From UMGS1889 sp964540575 (lineage in GTDB: Bacteria > Bacillota > Clostridia > Oscillospirales > Ruminococcaceae), in contig CAZINI010000007.1 of the NCBI GenBank assembly GCA_964540575.1, positions 1 through 64,000 on the forward strand: a stretch of DNA of 64,000 nucleotides, given 5' to 3'. Shown here one piece after another: positions 40,874 through 50,923 of the stretch. Position numbers and translations under genes: made by a program. The notes beneath the pieces were generated by a model, which was given only the letters and a program-made list of their open reading frames with translations, did no database searches and was not told the origin of the DNA. Numbering within the stretch: position 1 is the first letter of the stretch; each line of letters begins with the position of its first letter.

Positions 40874-42127
40874 TCAGCCGATGCGTCTGACATTTGCACC
40901 TGCCGCTGACAGAACGTCCTCAATATTTTCGTATCCTCTGTCGATATATTTTACACCGCCAAGCTCCGTTCTGCCCTCAGCGGACAGTGCCGCCACAGCC
41001 AGTGCAGCCCCGCCTCTCAGGTCGGACGCTTCCACTCCCGCACCGTAAAGCTTGGGAACGCCGTTTACCACAGCGACCTTGCCCTCGGCGATAATATCGG
41101 CACCCATTCGCCGAAGCTCGCCGACGTGCTTAAAGCGGTTCTCAAATATATTTTCGATAAAAACCGTGCTGCCCTCAGCCCGACAAACAGCTGCCATTAC
41201 CACCGCCTGCATATCCGTCGGGAAACCGGGGTAGACCATCGTGCGGATAGTTTCGGGGGCTTTCAGCCGCTTATTTACACGAATGTAAATGCCGCTTTCA
41301 CCCGTACTCAGAATGCAGCCCATTTCCTCGAAAACGCTCAGTGCCGAGTCCAGATGCTGCGGCAGAGCATTTTTCACATACAGCTCACCGCCCGCCGCCG
41401 CACAGGCAGAAAGCCATGTGGCAGCACATATCCTGTCGGGCATAACGGTGTATTCGCAGCCGTGGAGCGGTTTTCCGCCGTTTATGACGACAGTCCCGCC
41501 GCCGTCCCCCGAAATGTCCGCACCGCATTTGCGGAGAAATTCGGCAAGGTCGGAAATTTCAGGCTCTCTTGCACAGTTTTTGATGACCGTTTCGCCCCTT
41601 GCACAGACCGCTGCCAGCATAATGTTTTCCGTTGCACCCACCGACGGGAACGGCAGGGCTACAGACGCACCCGTCAGCCCGTTTTCCGCCGTGCAGCGGA
41701 GTCTGCCGTGTTCCTCGGTTATCACTGCACCCATTTTTTTCAGTGCGGAAATATGCATATCAATGGGACGAGGTCCCAGCTCGCAGCCCCCGGGATAGGA
41801 GAGAACGCATTTCCCCGTTTTGCCGAGGACGGCTCCCAGAAATATCACCGAGGAACGCATTTCCCTCATAAGCTGCTCGGATATTTCCGAAAGACCGCCG
41901 TCCCCGTCCACGGAAACGGTATTTCCCTCAGCTTTTACCCTGCACCCCAGAGAGGTCAGTATTCGCATTGCGGAGTATGTATCGGAAATGCGGGGGCAGT
42001 TTCGGATGACCGTCTGTCCCCTCGGAAGAAATGCGGCGGCAAGTATGGGCAGAGCGGAATTTTTTGCACCCTGCGTGATTATCTCGCCTGACAGCCGCCT
42101 TCCGCCGTCAATAACAAGCCTTTGCAT
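40874..42127 (-). CDS. murA: UDP-N-acetylglucosamine 1-carboxyvinyltransferase
   Basis: The 417-residue enzyme transfers enolpyruvate to UDP-GlcNAc, the first committed step of peptidoglycan synthesis. The active-site Cys is in YPGGCELGPRPIDMH (Cys, so fosfomycin-sensitive type by family knowledge), and the N-terminal TQGAKNSALPILAA is intact. The start at 42127 is chosen for GGAGGAGT five bases upstream. It lies between murG and ftsQ, a common Firmicute order, 22 bp from ftsQ. Confidence 0.95.
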   Translation of the reverse strand: MQRLVIDGGRRLSGEIITQGAKNSALPILAAAFLPRGQTVIRNCPRISDTYSAMRILTSLGCRVKAEGNTVSVDGDGGLSEISEQLMREMRSSVIFLGAVLGKTGKCVLSYPGGCELGPRPIDMHISALKKMGAVITEEHGRLRCTAENGLTGASVALPFPSVGATENIMLAAVCARGETVIKNCAREPEISDLAEFLRKCGADISGDGGGTVVINGGKPLHGCEYTVMPDRICAATWLSACAAAGGELYVKNALPQHLDSALSVFEEMGCILSTGESGIYIRVNKRLKAPETIRTMVYPGFPTDMQAVVMAAVCRAEGSTVFIENIFENRFKHVGELRRMGADIIAEGKVAVVNGVPKLYGAGVEASDLRGGAALAVAALSAEGRTELGGVKYIDRGYENIEDVLSAAGANVRRIG

Positions 42128-42175
42128 AGAACACTCCTCCAATAATCAGTTGGTGTATTCTATGCCGAAAAGCTA

Positions 42176-43303
42176 TTATTTGTCAATAAGCCCCGAGATG
42201 ACCTTGTAAATTCTTTCGGGCGTATCGGAAATGGCAAGGGCAGCGGCATTTGCACTTAAAACCGCCAGCCTGTCGGGGTCATGATACAGCTCGTCAACGG
42301 TTTTTATAAGCAGCTCGGAGGTAAGGTCCTTCTGCTCGAAAACCACCGCCGCACCTGCATTTGCCAGCACCATTGCGTTGTGATACTGATGATTTCCCGC
42401 AACTATGGGCGATGGGATAAGTATGGAAGCCCGTCCCACCGATTCTATCTCACAAAGGGCATTTGCACCCGAACGGCTTATGATAAGGTCAGCCGCCGCC
42501 ATACAAACGTCCATGTTGTCTATGTATTCCTTGACAATAAGGCGGGGATTATTTTCCAGAGATACGCCCTTTTCGGTCAGGGATCTTACAAATGTGTCCC
42601 TGCCCATCTGACCGTAGCTGTGAATGTGATTTATCTGCCTGCCGTTTTTCTGCGACCATGCGATAAGGTCGGCGACGGTTTCGTTTATCATTCCCGCACC
42701 GAGGCTGCCGCCTGTTGACAGAATGCATATGCCGTCATCAAGACCCAGCTGCCTTTTTGCCTGCTGTCTGCTTCGGTGGGTAAAGCCCTTTCGTACGGGC
42801 AGACCCGTGACGGTATATTTCACGGAAGCGTCGAAATATTCCTTTGCGGCTTCAACGGTAAGCATCACCTCGTCTACCTTTTTTGTCAGCAGACGGGTAG
42901 TGACGCCGGGGTAGGCGTTCTGCTCGTGAATGACGGTTGGAATGCCCATCTGAGCCGCTTTCATCACGACAGGACCGCTGACATAACCGCCCGTGCCTAT
43001 GACAATATCGGGCTTGAAGCCGCTGATTATCTGCTTTGCACGGTGTCCCGCCGTGGTAAGATATGCCACAGACTTTATATTTCGGGCAATATTTTTCGGA
43101 GTAATTTTTCGCTGAAATCCGCTGACCTTAATGGGAGTGAATTCTATCCCCGCCTTGGGGACGAGCCTTGCTTCCATTCCGTTTGGAGTTCCTGCGTACA
43201 GAAATTCCGCATCGGGACGCTTTTCCTTGATTATCGAAGCGATAGCAAGGGCGGGGTTAATGTGTCCGGCAGTTCCTCCGCCGGCGAGAAGTACCTTTAG
43301 CAA
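42176..43303 (-). CDS. murG: N-acetylglucosaminyl transferase MurG
   Basis: The 375-residue membrane-associated GT-B enzyme adds GlcNAc to lipid I to form lipid II. Signature regions are LLAGGGTAGHINPALA at the N-terminus, the HEQNAYPGVTTRLL motif, STGGSLGAGMINE and the donor-site RSGANALCEIESVGRASILIP region (given in part: SGANALCEIE). The start codon is TTG with AAAGGA about ten bases upstream; no ATG or GTG with a better site is near. It is 14 bp after ftsW. Confidence 0.95.
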   Translation of the reverse strand: MLKVLLAGGGTAGHINPALAIASIIKEKRPDAEFLYAGTPNGMEARLVPKAGIEFTPIKVSGFQRKITPKNIARNIKSVAYLTTAGHRAKQIISGFKPDIVIGTGGYVSGPVVMKAAQMGIPTVIHEQNAYPGVTTRLLTKKVDEVMLTVEAAKEYFDASVKYTVTGLPVRKGFTHRSRQQAKRQLGLDDGICILSTGGSLGAGMINETVADLIAWSQKNGRQINHIHSYGQMGRDTFVRSLTEKGVSLENNPRLIVKEYIDNMDVCMAAADLIISRSGANALCEIESVGRASILIPSPIVAGNHQYHNAMVLANAGAAVVFEQKDLTSELLIKTVDELYHDPDRLAVLSANAAALAISDTPERIYKVISGLIDK

Positions 43304-43317
43304 TCTGTATCAGTCCT

Positions 43318-44559
43318 TTATTCTGTGGATTGGCTTGGTTTCGGGGAATTATTCTGCGGCTGGGGCGATGAGAATATGCATTGCCTTGAAACATTCAGTA
43401 TTACGCCCATCTGAGCCAGCTGCATACAAAGTGCCGTTCCGCCGTAGCTGAAAAAGGGAAGTGAAATTCCCGTGTTGGGGATAGCATTTGTAACAACGGC
43501 GAAATTGAACATTGCCTGAAGCCCTATCTGGAAGGTCAGACCCACCACAAGTATCATTCCGAACTTGTCGGGGGCTTTTGAAGCAATGTAAAAGCCTCTG
43601 AAAACGAACATCAGGAAAATGAGGATAACGAGCACTGCACCGCAGAAGCCCAGCTCCTCGCATACCACCGCAAAAACGAAGTCATTTTTCGATTCGGGGA
43701 GATAGAGGAACTTCTGACGGGAATTGCCCAGACCCATTCCGAAAAGTCCGCCCGAGCCGATAGCGATAAGGGAGTTCTGCGTCTGCCATTCCTTTGGGGA
43801 GGTGCCTGCGAAGGGGTCGAGCCATACGTTGATACGGTCGGTGAAATAGCCGATACCGTCAACGTTTATCTTATAGACAACGATTATTCCGACCAATCCC
43901 GCCGCAATGCCCGCCAGCAGCAGCAGATGACTTATCCTGACACCGCCCACAAACATCAGCACAAGCCCGATGCCGCAGATGATGATAGTTGCCGAAAGGT
44001 GCGTCTGCGTAAGGACAAGCACTGCGGGTATACCCAGCAGTATAAGAAAGGGCATAACACCGTAGGAAAATTTCCCCAGCTTTGAGTAATTCATGGAGAT
44101 AAGATACGCAAAAATTATGATAATAGCGAACTTCGTTATCTCCGAGGGCTGAAACTCAAAGTTTGTGCCGGGTATGGCGAGCCAGCGTTTTGCTCCGTTA
44201 TGATCCCGACCGAGCGGGGAAAATTTTACCAGCAGCAGAAGCAGCAGCTGAAAAGCATACAGTCCGTAAGCGATTATGGGATTTCGGAAATGATGATAAT
44301 CGAAATAGGAAAGGAAATACATTGCCGTAAGTCCCAGAGCCGAGAAGATAAGCTGCTTTGAAACGTACGCCGTTCCGTCGCCGTTTTCCTCCTTGATAGC
44401 CCACGCATAGCCTGCGGAGAACATCATAATAAGTCCGAACACAAGCAGTATGAACACTATGGAAAAGAAAACCAGATCCATAGGTCCCTGCATTATCTTT
44501 TCCTGGTAGCCCCGTGATTTTTTCTTGTCCCATTTGATATTTCGGGCAGCCTCCGCCAA
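43318..44559 (-). CDS. ftsW: Lipid II polymerase FtsW (SEDS family)
   Basis: The 413-residue protein has about ten membrane helices and the SEDS signatures: PSEITKFAIIIIFAY, a large periplasmic loop with GSGGLFGMGLGNSRQKFLYLPE (in part) and the C-terminal NTGISLPFFSYGGTALC. It polymerises glycan at the septum with its partner class B PBP. FtsW rather than RodA is chosen from the dcw context. It starts with TTG, AAGGAGG being nine bases upstream. The short C-terminal tail is Pro/Ser/Gln-rich. murD, often found just before ftsW, is missing: only 78 bp separate it from mraY. Confidence 0.93.
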   Translation of the reverse strand: MAEAARNIKWDKKKSRGYQEKIMQGPMDLVFFSIVFILLVFGLIMMFSAGYAWAIKEENGDGTAYVSKQLIFSALGLTAMYFLSYFDYHHFRNPIIAYGLYAFQLLLLLLVKFSPLGRDHNGAKRWLAIPGTNFEFQPSEITKFAIIIIFAYLISMNYSKLGKFSYGVMPFLILLGIPAVLVLTQTHLSATIIICGIGLVLMFVGGVRISHLLLLAGIAAGLVGIIVVYKINVDGIGYFTDRINVWLDPFAGTSPKEWQTQNSLIAIGSGGLFGMGLGNSRQKFLYLPESKNDFVFAVVCEELGFCGAVLVILIFLMFVFRGFYIASKAPDKFGMILVVGLTFQIGLQAMFNFAVVTNAIPNTGISLPFFSYGGTALCMQLAQMGVILNVSRQCIFSSPQPQNNSPKPSQSTE

Positions 44560-44637
44560 TGCAACACGCCTCCTTGAATTTGTTTGTTTCTGTGTACTTT
44601 CCCCGCCGAAGACGGAGAAAGTACACTCATTGAAAAA

Positions 44638-45651
44638 TTATATCATCATAACCGCATTTGCAATAACGCCCGCAGCCAGTCCCACAAGGGAGAATACGAT
44701 AACTATCTTGTATTCCGACCAGCCGCAAAGCTCAAAATGGTGGTGTATAGGTGACATTTTGAAGATACGCTTTCCCGTTGTTTTGAAGCTTATTACCTGG
44801 ATAACAACGGAAAGTGCTTCGCATATATACACAATTGCGATAAGGAAGAAGAGCAGATGCTGTCCCGTCATCATACCGAGAGCGGCTACCGCACCTCCGA
44901 GGTACATTGACCCCGTATCTCCCATAAATACCTTTGCGGGGTGAAGATTCCACACGAGAAATCCCACACAGCCGCCTGCAACAGCCACGCCGAATATAGT
45001 GCAGTCCCACAGTCCCGAAAGGGAAAGCATCATCACCAGCGAAAGGGAGGAAACCACCGTTACCGTCGAGCAAAGACCGTCCACGCCATCGGTGAGATTT
45101 ACCGCATTTACGATATAGATAAGGGCAAGCAGCATCAGCGGATAGTAGAATATCCCGAAGTCAACATCGCCGAAAACGGGGAAAAGTATTTTTGTATCGT
45201 CCCCGAGAAGCTTCAGTACCCAAAGGAAAGCGGCGGTCAGGACAAGCTGCATCACCATTTTCTGCTTGGGGTTCAGACCCTTGTTCTGCTTTTTTATCGC
45301 CTTTATGTAGTCGTCAATAAAGCCGATACCGCTGTTTAAAAGGGCAAAGCCCATGCAGGTGAGCATGCGGAGCAAGGGCAGGTCTTTTCCCATAGGTACG
45401 CTGTTTTCGGAGGTCATACGCCAGAGCATAAAGCCCACCGACGCAGCCACCAGCGAGCCGACAATGAACATAAATCCGCCCATCATAGGCGTTCCCTGCT
45501 TTTTCTTCTGACTTTCCAGAGCTGCTCCTACGAACTTTTCAATAGTTTGCCCGAAATGCAGCTTTTTAAGCAGGGGAATGAGAAAAATTCCCGCCGCTGC
45601 CGAAATTCCGAACGCCAGTGCGGCGGTCACAACATTAATCCATAAAGCCAT
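44638..45651 (-). CDS. mraY: Phospho-N-acetylmuramoyl-pentapeptide transferase MraY
   Basis: The 337-residue polytopic membrane enzyme makes lipid I from UDP-MurNAc-pentapeptide and undecaprenyl phosphate. Conserved motifs are GTPMMGG near residue 54, FIDDYIKAIKKQNKGL (acidic pair), NAVNLTDGVDGL, GFLVWNLHPAKVFMGDTGS and SPIHHHFELCGW. It has about ten membrane helices. The start is ten bases after the murF stop with only a weak ribosome-binding site, suggesting translational coupling. Confidence 0.96.
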   Translation of the reverse strand: MALWINVVTAALAFGISAAAGIFLIPLLKKLHFGQTIEKFVGAALESQKKKQGTPMMGGFMFIVGSLVAASVGFMLWRMTSENSVPMGKDLPLLRMLTCMGFALLNSGIGFIDDYIKAIKKQNKGLNPKQKMVMQLVLTAAFLWVLKLLGDDTKILFPVFGDVDFGIFYYPLMLLALIYIVNAVNLTDGVDGLCSTVTVVSSLSLVMMLSLSGLWDCTIFGVAVAGGCVGFLVWNLHPAKVFMGDTGSMYLGGAVAALGMMTGQHLLFFLIAIVYICEALSVVIQVISFKTTGKRIFKMSPIHHHFELCGWSEYKIVIVFSLVGLAAGVIANAVMMI

Positions 45652-45661
45652 CTTATTCTAC

Positions 45662-47023
45662 TCAACCTTTCCGAAGCTCGCTGATGATATTTTCAAGCTT
45701 CATTCCTCTGCTGCCCTTGAAAAGCACCGTATCTCCGTCGGCGATTTTCGATCTCAGCCATTCGGCAAGCATAGCGGGGTCATCGGTGCTGCCCGAATGA
45801 AGTCCCGTTTCATCGGCGGCAGCGGCGATATATTTTGCCATTTTGCCGTAGCAGGCAATGTAATCCAGCTTTTTTTCGGCGGCATATCTGCCTATTTCGG
45901 CGTGAAGCTCGGGGGAACGTTCGCCCAGCTCCAGCATATCCGCAAGCACGGCACCCCGTCTGCCGACGCATTTCATATCGCAAAGGGCGTCAATAGCCGC
46001 CTTCATTGAGGTGGGGGAGGCGTTGTAGCAGTCGATAACAGCGGTAAATCCGCCTATTTTTTCGATTTTCTGCCGCATTCCCGCAGGAACATAGCTTGCC
46101 AGAGCCGCCGCAGCCTTTTCGGGAGATGCACCCAATTCCGCCGCCGCAGCCACTGCCGCCAACGCATCGAGAGCATAATGCTTTCCGATACAAGGCAGCT
46201 CACAGGTGATAGATTTCCCGTCCATAACAATGTCAAAACGGAGTTTTTCTTTCTCCTGAACGATATTTTCGGCAACATAATCGCAGTTTTTATTTTCAAT
46301 TCCGAAGCTGATGACCTTTCGGTCGGTAACGGAGCGGGTCAGTGGGAAAAGCCGTTCATCATCGCCGTTTACGATAAGAGGAGCGTTTGGCTTTGCACCG
46401 GTCAGTATCTCCAGCTTTGCCTTTAAAATGTTGTCCTGACTGCCCAGCTGCTCCAGATGACACAGTCCGATATTGGTTATCAGGCAGACATCGGGGCTTG
46501 CGGCTTTGGACAGCCGCTCTATCTCCCCGAAGCCCGACATTCCCATCTCGATAACAGCTGCTTTATAGCTTCTGTCAAGACGGAAAAGTGTGGTGGGGAG
46601 TCCTATTTCGTTGTTGAGATTTCCCTCGGTTTTCAGGGTCGAAAATGCCGATGATACCGCCAGTGCGGTCAGTTCCTTGGTGGTGGTCTTGCCGACACTT
46701 CCCGTAATGCCTATGACCTTAACGGGCAGAGTTCGCCTGTAATATCCCGAAAGGTCAAGCAGAGCCTTTCTTGTGCTTTCGCAGACTATGGACGGAATGC
46801 CGTCAAGCTCTTTTTCGCAGAGGACGGCAGCCGCACCCTGTTGGACAGCGGAAGCGGCGAAATCGTGTCCGTCAAAGCGTTCGCCCTTTATTGCCACAAA
46901 AAGGCAGCTCGCTTCTATCTTCCTTGTATCGGAGGAAACGGCGTTTATTTCCGTTTCGGGGGATATTCCGCTAAGCCTTCCGCTGACGGCTTTGCATATT
47001 TCATCGACAGTTATTTTTTCCAT
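45662..47023 (-). CDS. murF: UDP-MurNAc-tripeptide-D-Ala-D-Ala ligase MurF
   Basis: The 453-residue ATP-dependent ligase adds D-Ala-D-Ala to the tripeptide. The P-loop is GITGSVGKTTTKELTA, the central domain has TEGNLNNEIGLP, and the C-terminal domain contains DCYNASPTSMKAAIDAL. It lies between murE and mraY, 13 bp from murE. GAGGAAC precedes the start. Confidence 0.95.
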   Translation of the reverse strand: MEKITVDEICKAVSGRLSGISPETEINAVSSDTRKIEASCLFVAIKGERFDGHDFAASAVQQGAAAVLCEKELDGIPSIVCESTRKALLDLSGYYRRTLPVKVIGITGSVGKTTTKELTALAVSSAFSTLKTEGNLNNEIGLPTTLFRLDRSYKAAVIEMGMSGFGEIERLSKAASPDVCLITNIGLCHLEQLGSQDNILKAKLEILTGAKPNAPLIVNGDDERLFPLTRSVTDRKVISFGIENKNCDYVAENIVQEKEKLRFDIVMDGKSITCELPCIGKHYALDALAAVAAAAELGASPEKAAAALASYVPAGMRQKIEKIGGFTAVIDCYNASPTSMKAAIDALCDMKCVGRRGAVLADMLELGERSPELHAEIGRYAAEKKLDYIACYGKMAKYIAAAADETGLHSGSTDDPAMLAEWLRSKIADGDTVLFKGSRGMKLENIISELRKG

Positions 47024-47036
47024 AAAAGTTCCTCAT

Positions 47037-48503
47037 TTAAGTTAATTGTGCAAGTGCCTCGGCAGCTATCTCACGTTCATCGAAATGGATATGCTTGCCG
47101 CCCGCAAGTATCTGATAATCCTCGTGACCCTTTCCCGCCAGCAGCACCAAGTCGCCCTTTTCGGCAATTTTCACTGCATGGAAAATAGCTTCCTTTCGGT
47201 CGGTGATACGGTCGCAGGGCTTTTTGCCTGTCAGTCCCGTGAAAATGTCGTCAATTATCGCATCGGGGTCCTCGTTTCGGGGATTATCCGAGGTAACAAT
47301 AAGATAGTCGGCGTATTTTTCCGCCGCCGCACCCATTTTGGGACGCTTTGTTTTGTCCCTGTCGCCGCCGCAGCCGAAAAGGCAGATAAGCCGTCCCGTG
47401 ACCTGCTCTTTCAGTGCAGGCAGGACGTTTTCCAGAGCGTCGGGGGAATGGGCATAGTCGCAGATAAGCATAAAATCCCGTCCTGTGGGGATAATTTCGC
47501 ACCGTCCACGAACGCCCTTGCTTTCTTCAAGGGACTTTTCAATGGTATCCGCCGAAACGCCCATTTTCAGGGCGATCTTAACGGCAGCCGCCGTATTTGC
47601 GGCATTGAACCGTCCCATCATGCCGACTGATATGGGATATTCCGTCCCGCAGTCGCTGAGGATAAAGTGTATTTTATCGCCCTTTGCGGCAATGTCCCGA
47701 GCGTTTACATCGGCATCGGGGTGCAGACCGTAGGAGCATTTATTGCAGGAAATTTCGGAAAACAGGCGTTTTCCGTATTCATCGTCCGTATTCACAACGG
47801 CAAATCCGCAGCGGTAGAAAAGCAGCCGCTTTGCACGGTAATAGCTTTCCATATCTCCGTGATAGTCAAGATGGTCCTGGGTGAGATTTGTGAAAACAGC
47901 GTAATCGAAAAATGCGGGACCTATGCGGTTCTGGTCCAGGGCGAAGGAGGTGACCTCCATAACAACAGCCGTGCAGCCGTCACCGCACATTCTGTCGAAG
48001 ATTCGGTAAAGCTCGCCCACCTTGGGGGTTGTGGGGGTGGATTCGTCCCTTTCAATGGGAGAATTTCCCGAAAATACGCCCGTGGTGCCGATAAGACCGA
48101 CCTTTCTGCCGTCCCTTGCGAGAATGTCACGGATAAGGGTAGTCATGGTGGTCTTGCCGTTTGTACCCGTAACGCCCACAAGGGTCAGCTTTTTTTCGGG
48201 GTGACCGTGCCATGCCGCTGTCAGATAGCCGTAAAAACAGCGGGGGTTTTCGGTAATTATCTGCCTCGGAAGCCCAAGGTCATGGTCGCATACGACAGCT
48301 GCCGCACCCTTTTCAAGCATATCGGCGGCGGCGGAGTGACCGTCAAACCGTCCGCCCTTAACGCACACGAAGATGAAGCCCTCGGCAATATCTCCCGTAA
48401 AATCGGAAACGCCGCTTATTTCGGGATTTTCCGTTATAAGTTCAGTGTCAGCCCTGTATTCTGCGTATTTTCCTGCGTCCTCGAGAAGCTGTGCGAGTTT
48501 CAT
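47037..48503 (-). CDS. murE: UDP-MurNAc-dipeptide:meso-DAP ligase MurE
   Basis: The 488-residue ligase adds the third stem-peptide residue. The P-loop is GVTGTNGKTTMTTLI, and the acceptor-specificity motif reads DNPR (in VTSDNPRNEDPDAI), which in this family indicates meso-diaminopimelate rather than lysine. So the wall is probably DAP-type. The N-terminal uridine-binding domain (DSR-like region FICVKGGRFDGH) is complete. AAAGGA lies upstream of the start. Confidence 0.95.
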   Translation of the reverse strand: MKLAQLLEDAGKYAEYRADTELITENPEISGVSDFTGDIAEGFIFVCVKGGRFDGHSAAADMLEKGAAAVVCDHDLGLPRQIITENPRCFYGYLTAAWHGHPEKKLTLVGVTGTNGKTTMTTLIRDILARDGRKVGLIGTTGVFSGNSPIERDESTPTTPKVGELYRIFDRMCGDGCTAVVMEVTSFALDQNRIGPAFFDYAVFTNLTQDHLDYHGDMESYYRAKRLLFYRCGFAVVNTDDEYGKRLFSEISCNKCSYGLHPDADVNARDIAAKGDKIHFILSDCGTEYPISVGMMGRFNAANTAAAVKIALKMGVSADTIEKSLEESKGVRGRCEIIPTGRDFMLICDYAHSPDALENVLPALKEQVTGRLICLFGCGGDRDKTKRPKMGAAAEKYADYLIVTSDNPRNEDPDAIIDDIFTGLTGKKPCDRITDRKEAIFHAVKIAEKGDLVLLAGKGHEDYQILAGGKHIHFDEREIAAEALAQLT

Positions 48504-48560
48504 ATAAAAGATTCCTTTCGATCGGAGTTTTACGGGATATTATTTCCAAAGCCTGAAAAT

Positions 48561-50807
48561 TTATCCATCGGATTTTACCACAAATACTACTTCCACGATA
48601 GTTCCCTTGGGCACGGACGCACCGGGGGTATAGTTCTGGAGTGTCGCCAACGCACCCTCACGCTGTGCCGCACCGCCGCTGACTTTAAGGTTCAGGTCAT
48701 AGGCTGCAAGCGTTTCATTTGCCTGGGACAGCGTCATTCCCGTAAGGTCGGGGACTTCAACTGTCTTTTCCTCATATTCTTCATCGGTATAGAGAATGAC
48801 CTTACCGTTTCGGCGGACGGAGCTTCCTCGTGCAGGTACCTGACCTGTGACTTCTTCGCCATTGCCGATAACAACGGGGTTCAGACCGAGTGCCGTAAGT
48901 GTGTCGGAGGCTGTTGTGACGGACTGCTCCACCACATCGGGGAGAGTAATATCCATCTGTGCCAGTTCTTCTTCGGTATATTCGGGATAATATCCCAGAT
49001 AGGGAAGTGCTTCTTTAAGAACGTCTGCAACTGCGGGGGCAGCCACGACGCTTCCGTAGTAATCCTTGCCCGTAGGCCAGTCTACCATAATAAGAATGAT
49101 TATCTCGGGGTCATCGGCGGGAGCGAACGCACAGTATGACGAAACGTAAATATCCTCTCTGTTCAGACGGTTGTTTTCCTCCTGATTCTGAGATGTACCG
49201 GATTTTCCGCCGATCTTATAGCCCTGTATGTAAGCGTTTGAACCGTTTTTCGTATTTACAACGTCCTCCAAAACCTGACGCATCTGAGCGGAGGTTTCCT
49301 CGGATATTACCTGACGTCTGATATTCGGCTCGGCTTTTTTCACAACATTTCCGTTTGCATCGACTATCTTATCCACAACATATGGTGTAACCAGCTGACC
49401 GCCGTTAATGACCGCCGCATATGCGGTAATCATCTGAATGGGGGTGAGGGTCGTGGTCTGACCGAAGGAGCAGGAACCAAGCTCAACGGGACCCATTCTG
49501 CTGTATGGGACGTAAAGGCTTGTTGCTTCCGAGGGCAGGTCGATGCCTGTCGGTTCGGTAAGACCGTAGGCTGCAAAATATTTGCAGAAATTTTCCGCTC
49601 CAAGTGCCTGTCCTATCTGGACGAAGGCAGGGTTGCAGGAGTTTGTCATAGCTGTGGTGAAATCCTGAGTGCCGTGGGAATAGTTAGCCCAGCAGTTGAA
49701 GGGAGTGCCTGCGACGTTGATGGTCATGCCGCAGTTAAAGGTCGAGTTCAGGGAGATGACCTTTTCCTCCAGAGCCGATGAACCGGTAATTACCTTGAAT
49801 ACCGAACCGGGGTAATATCTCTCGGAAATTGCCTTGTTTTTCCACTGCTTCTCTCTTAGGGCGGCGTAAAGCTCGTCATATTCCTCTTCATCGGTGACTT
49901 CGGCAAGCTTTGCCCTGTCAAGCTCGCTGTAAATAGTTGTGCGGTCGTTCAGGTTAAAGCCGGGGACGCTTGCCATAGCCTTGACAGCTCCCGTTTTTGC
50001 TTCCATAATGATGCCGCATGTTCTGTTCTGCGGGTTAAAGTCGGAAACAGTGCTTTCGAGAGCCTTTTCCAGATAATGCTGCAGGGTCATATCCAGCGTA
50101 AGGTAGAGGGAGTTGCCGTTCTGTGCCTCGTACATTTTATCGTTTTTATAGGGCATTTCCTTGCCGTTTGCGTCGGTGGCGGAGATTATTTTTCCGTCAA
50201 CGCCTGCCAGATAGTCGTTATATTGCAGCTCAATGCCGTACTGACCGTCGCCCTCGGCGTTGGTAAAGCCGATAACGGCAGCGGCAAGCTCGTTCTGAGG
50301 ATAATACCGCTTGGTGTCATTCTGAGCAAACACCAGCATAGAGTCTATCTCCTGCTCGGTGAGATATGCGTTTATGTCGTCCCAGACCTGCTTTTCCACC
50401 TTAGTGGCGATATTCTCCTGCTGACGGTGGGTTTTCTCATACTTATCGAGGATGATCTGCCTGTCAACGCCCAGCTTTTCCGTAAGGCAGTCGGCGATGA
50501 CCTTCTTCTGACGCTCCTTTTCAACGGGGTCCTTTATGTCGTCAATGCGAGCGGGGTCTATGGCAATGGTGTAAACGGTGGCAGACTGTGCAAGTATTTT
50601 ACCGTTGCAGTCGTAGATGCTGCCACGGTTGGCGTTCACGGTAATGCTGCGGAACTGCTTGTCGTTTGCCATAGCCTGATACTTGGCACTGTCCTGCACG
50701 GACACGGTAAACAGGTGGAAAACCACATAGCCGATAAATACCAGCATAACGGGCACAACGCAAAATCTGAGTCTGTTGACCATTTTTGAGGTCGGCTTCA
50801 GCGACAT
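48561..50807 (-). CDS. Class B penicillin-binding transpeptidase with two PASTA domains (SpoVD/PBP2x type)
   Basis: The start at 50807 has GGGAGGAATAT upstream; an ATG at 50831 has not. The 748-residue protein has an N-terminal membrane helix (about 17-39), a dimerisation domain beginning FRSITVNANRGSIYDCNG, and a transpeptidase with S-x-x-K in YYPGSVFKVI, S-x-N in MTNSCNPAFV and K-S-G in KIGGKSGTSQ. Two PASTA domains close it (about 622-676 and 684-748), starting LPDVVEQSV and VPDLTGMTL. It should be the septal transpeptidase partner of FtsW. SpoVD (sporulation) and FtsI/PBP2x (division) cannot be told apart by sequence; a single copy here favours division. Confidence 0.9.
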   Translation of the reverse strand: MSLKPTSKMVNRLRFCVVPVMLVFIGYVVFHLFTVSVQDSAKYQAMANDKQFRSITVNANRGSIYDCNGKILAQSATVYTIAIDPARIDDIKDPVEKERQKKVIADCLTEKLGVDRQIILDKYEKTHRQQENIATKVEKQVWDDINAYLTEQEIDSMLVFAQNDTKRYYPQNELAAAVIGFTNAEGDGQYGIELQYNDYLAGVDGKIISATDANGKEMPYKNDKMYEAQNGNSLYLTLDMTLQHYLEKALESTVSDFNPQNRTCGIIMEAKTGAVKAMASVPGFNLNDRTTIYSELDRAKLAEVTDEEEYDELYAALREKQWKNKAISERYYPGSVFKVITGSSALEEKVISLNSTFNCGMTINVAGTPFNCWANYSHGTQDFTTAMTNSCNPAFVQIGQALGAENFCKYFAAYGLTEPTGIDLPSEATSLYVPYSRMGPVELGSCSFGQTTTLTPIQMITAYAAVINGGQLVTPYVVDKIVDANGNVVKKAEPNIRRQVISEETSAQMRQVLEDVVNTKNGSNAYIQGYKIGGKSGTSQNQEENNRLNREDIYVSSYCAFAPADDPEIIILIMVDWPTGKDYYGSVVAAPAVADVLKEALPYLGYYPEYTEEELAQMDITLPDVVEQSVTTASDTLTALGLNPVVIGNGEEVTGQVPARGSSVRRNGKVILYTDEEYEEKTVEVPDLTGMTLSQANETLAAYDLNLKVSGGAAQREGALATLQNYTPGASVPKGTIVEVVFVVKSDG

Positions 50808-50923
50808 TATGATATTCCTCCCTTTAATCAAACACGGGCTGCAAGAAATTATGCAGCCCCGTTATAATCTTATTAGAAAAAATGCGGTTCAATACCTGTC
50901 CGCCGAGAAAAAATTCCCGTATA

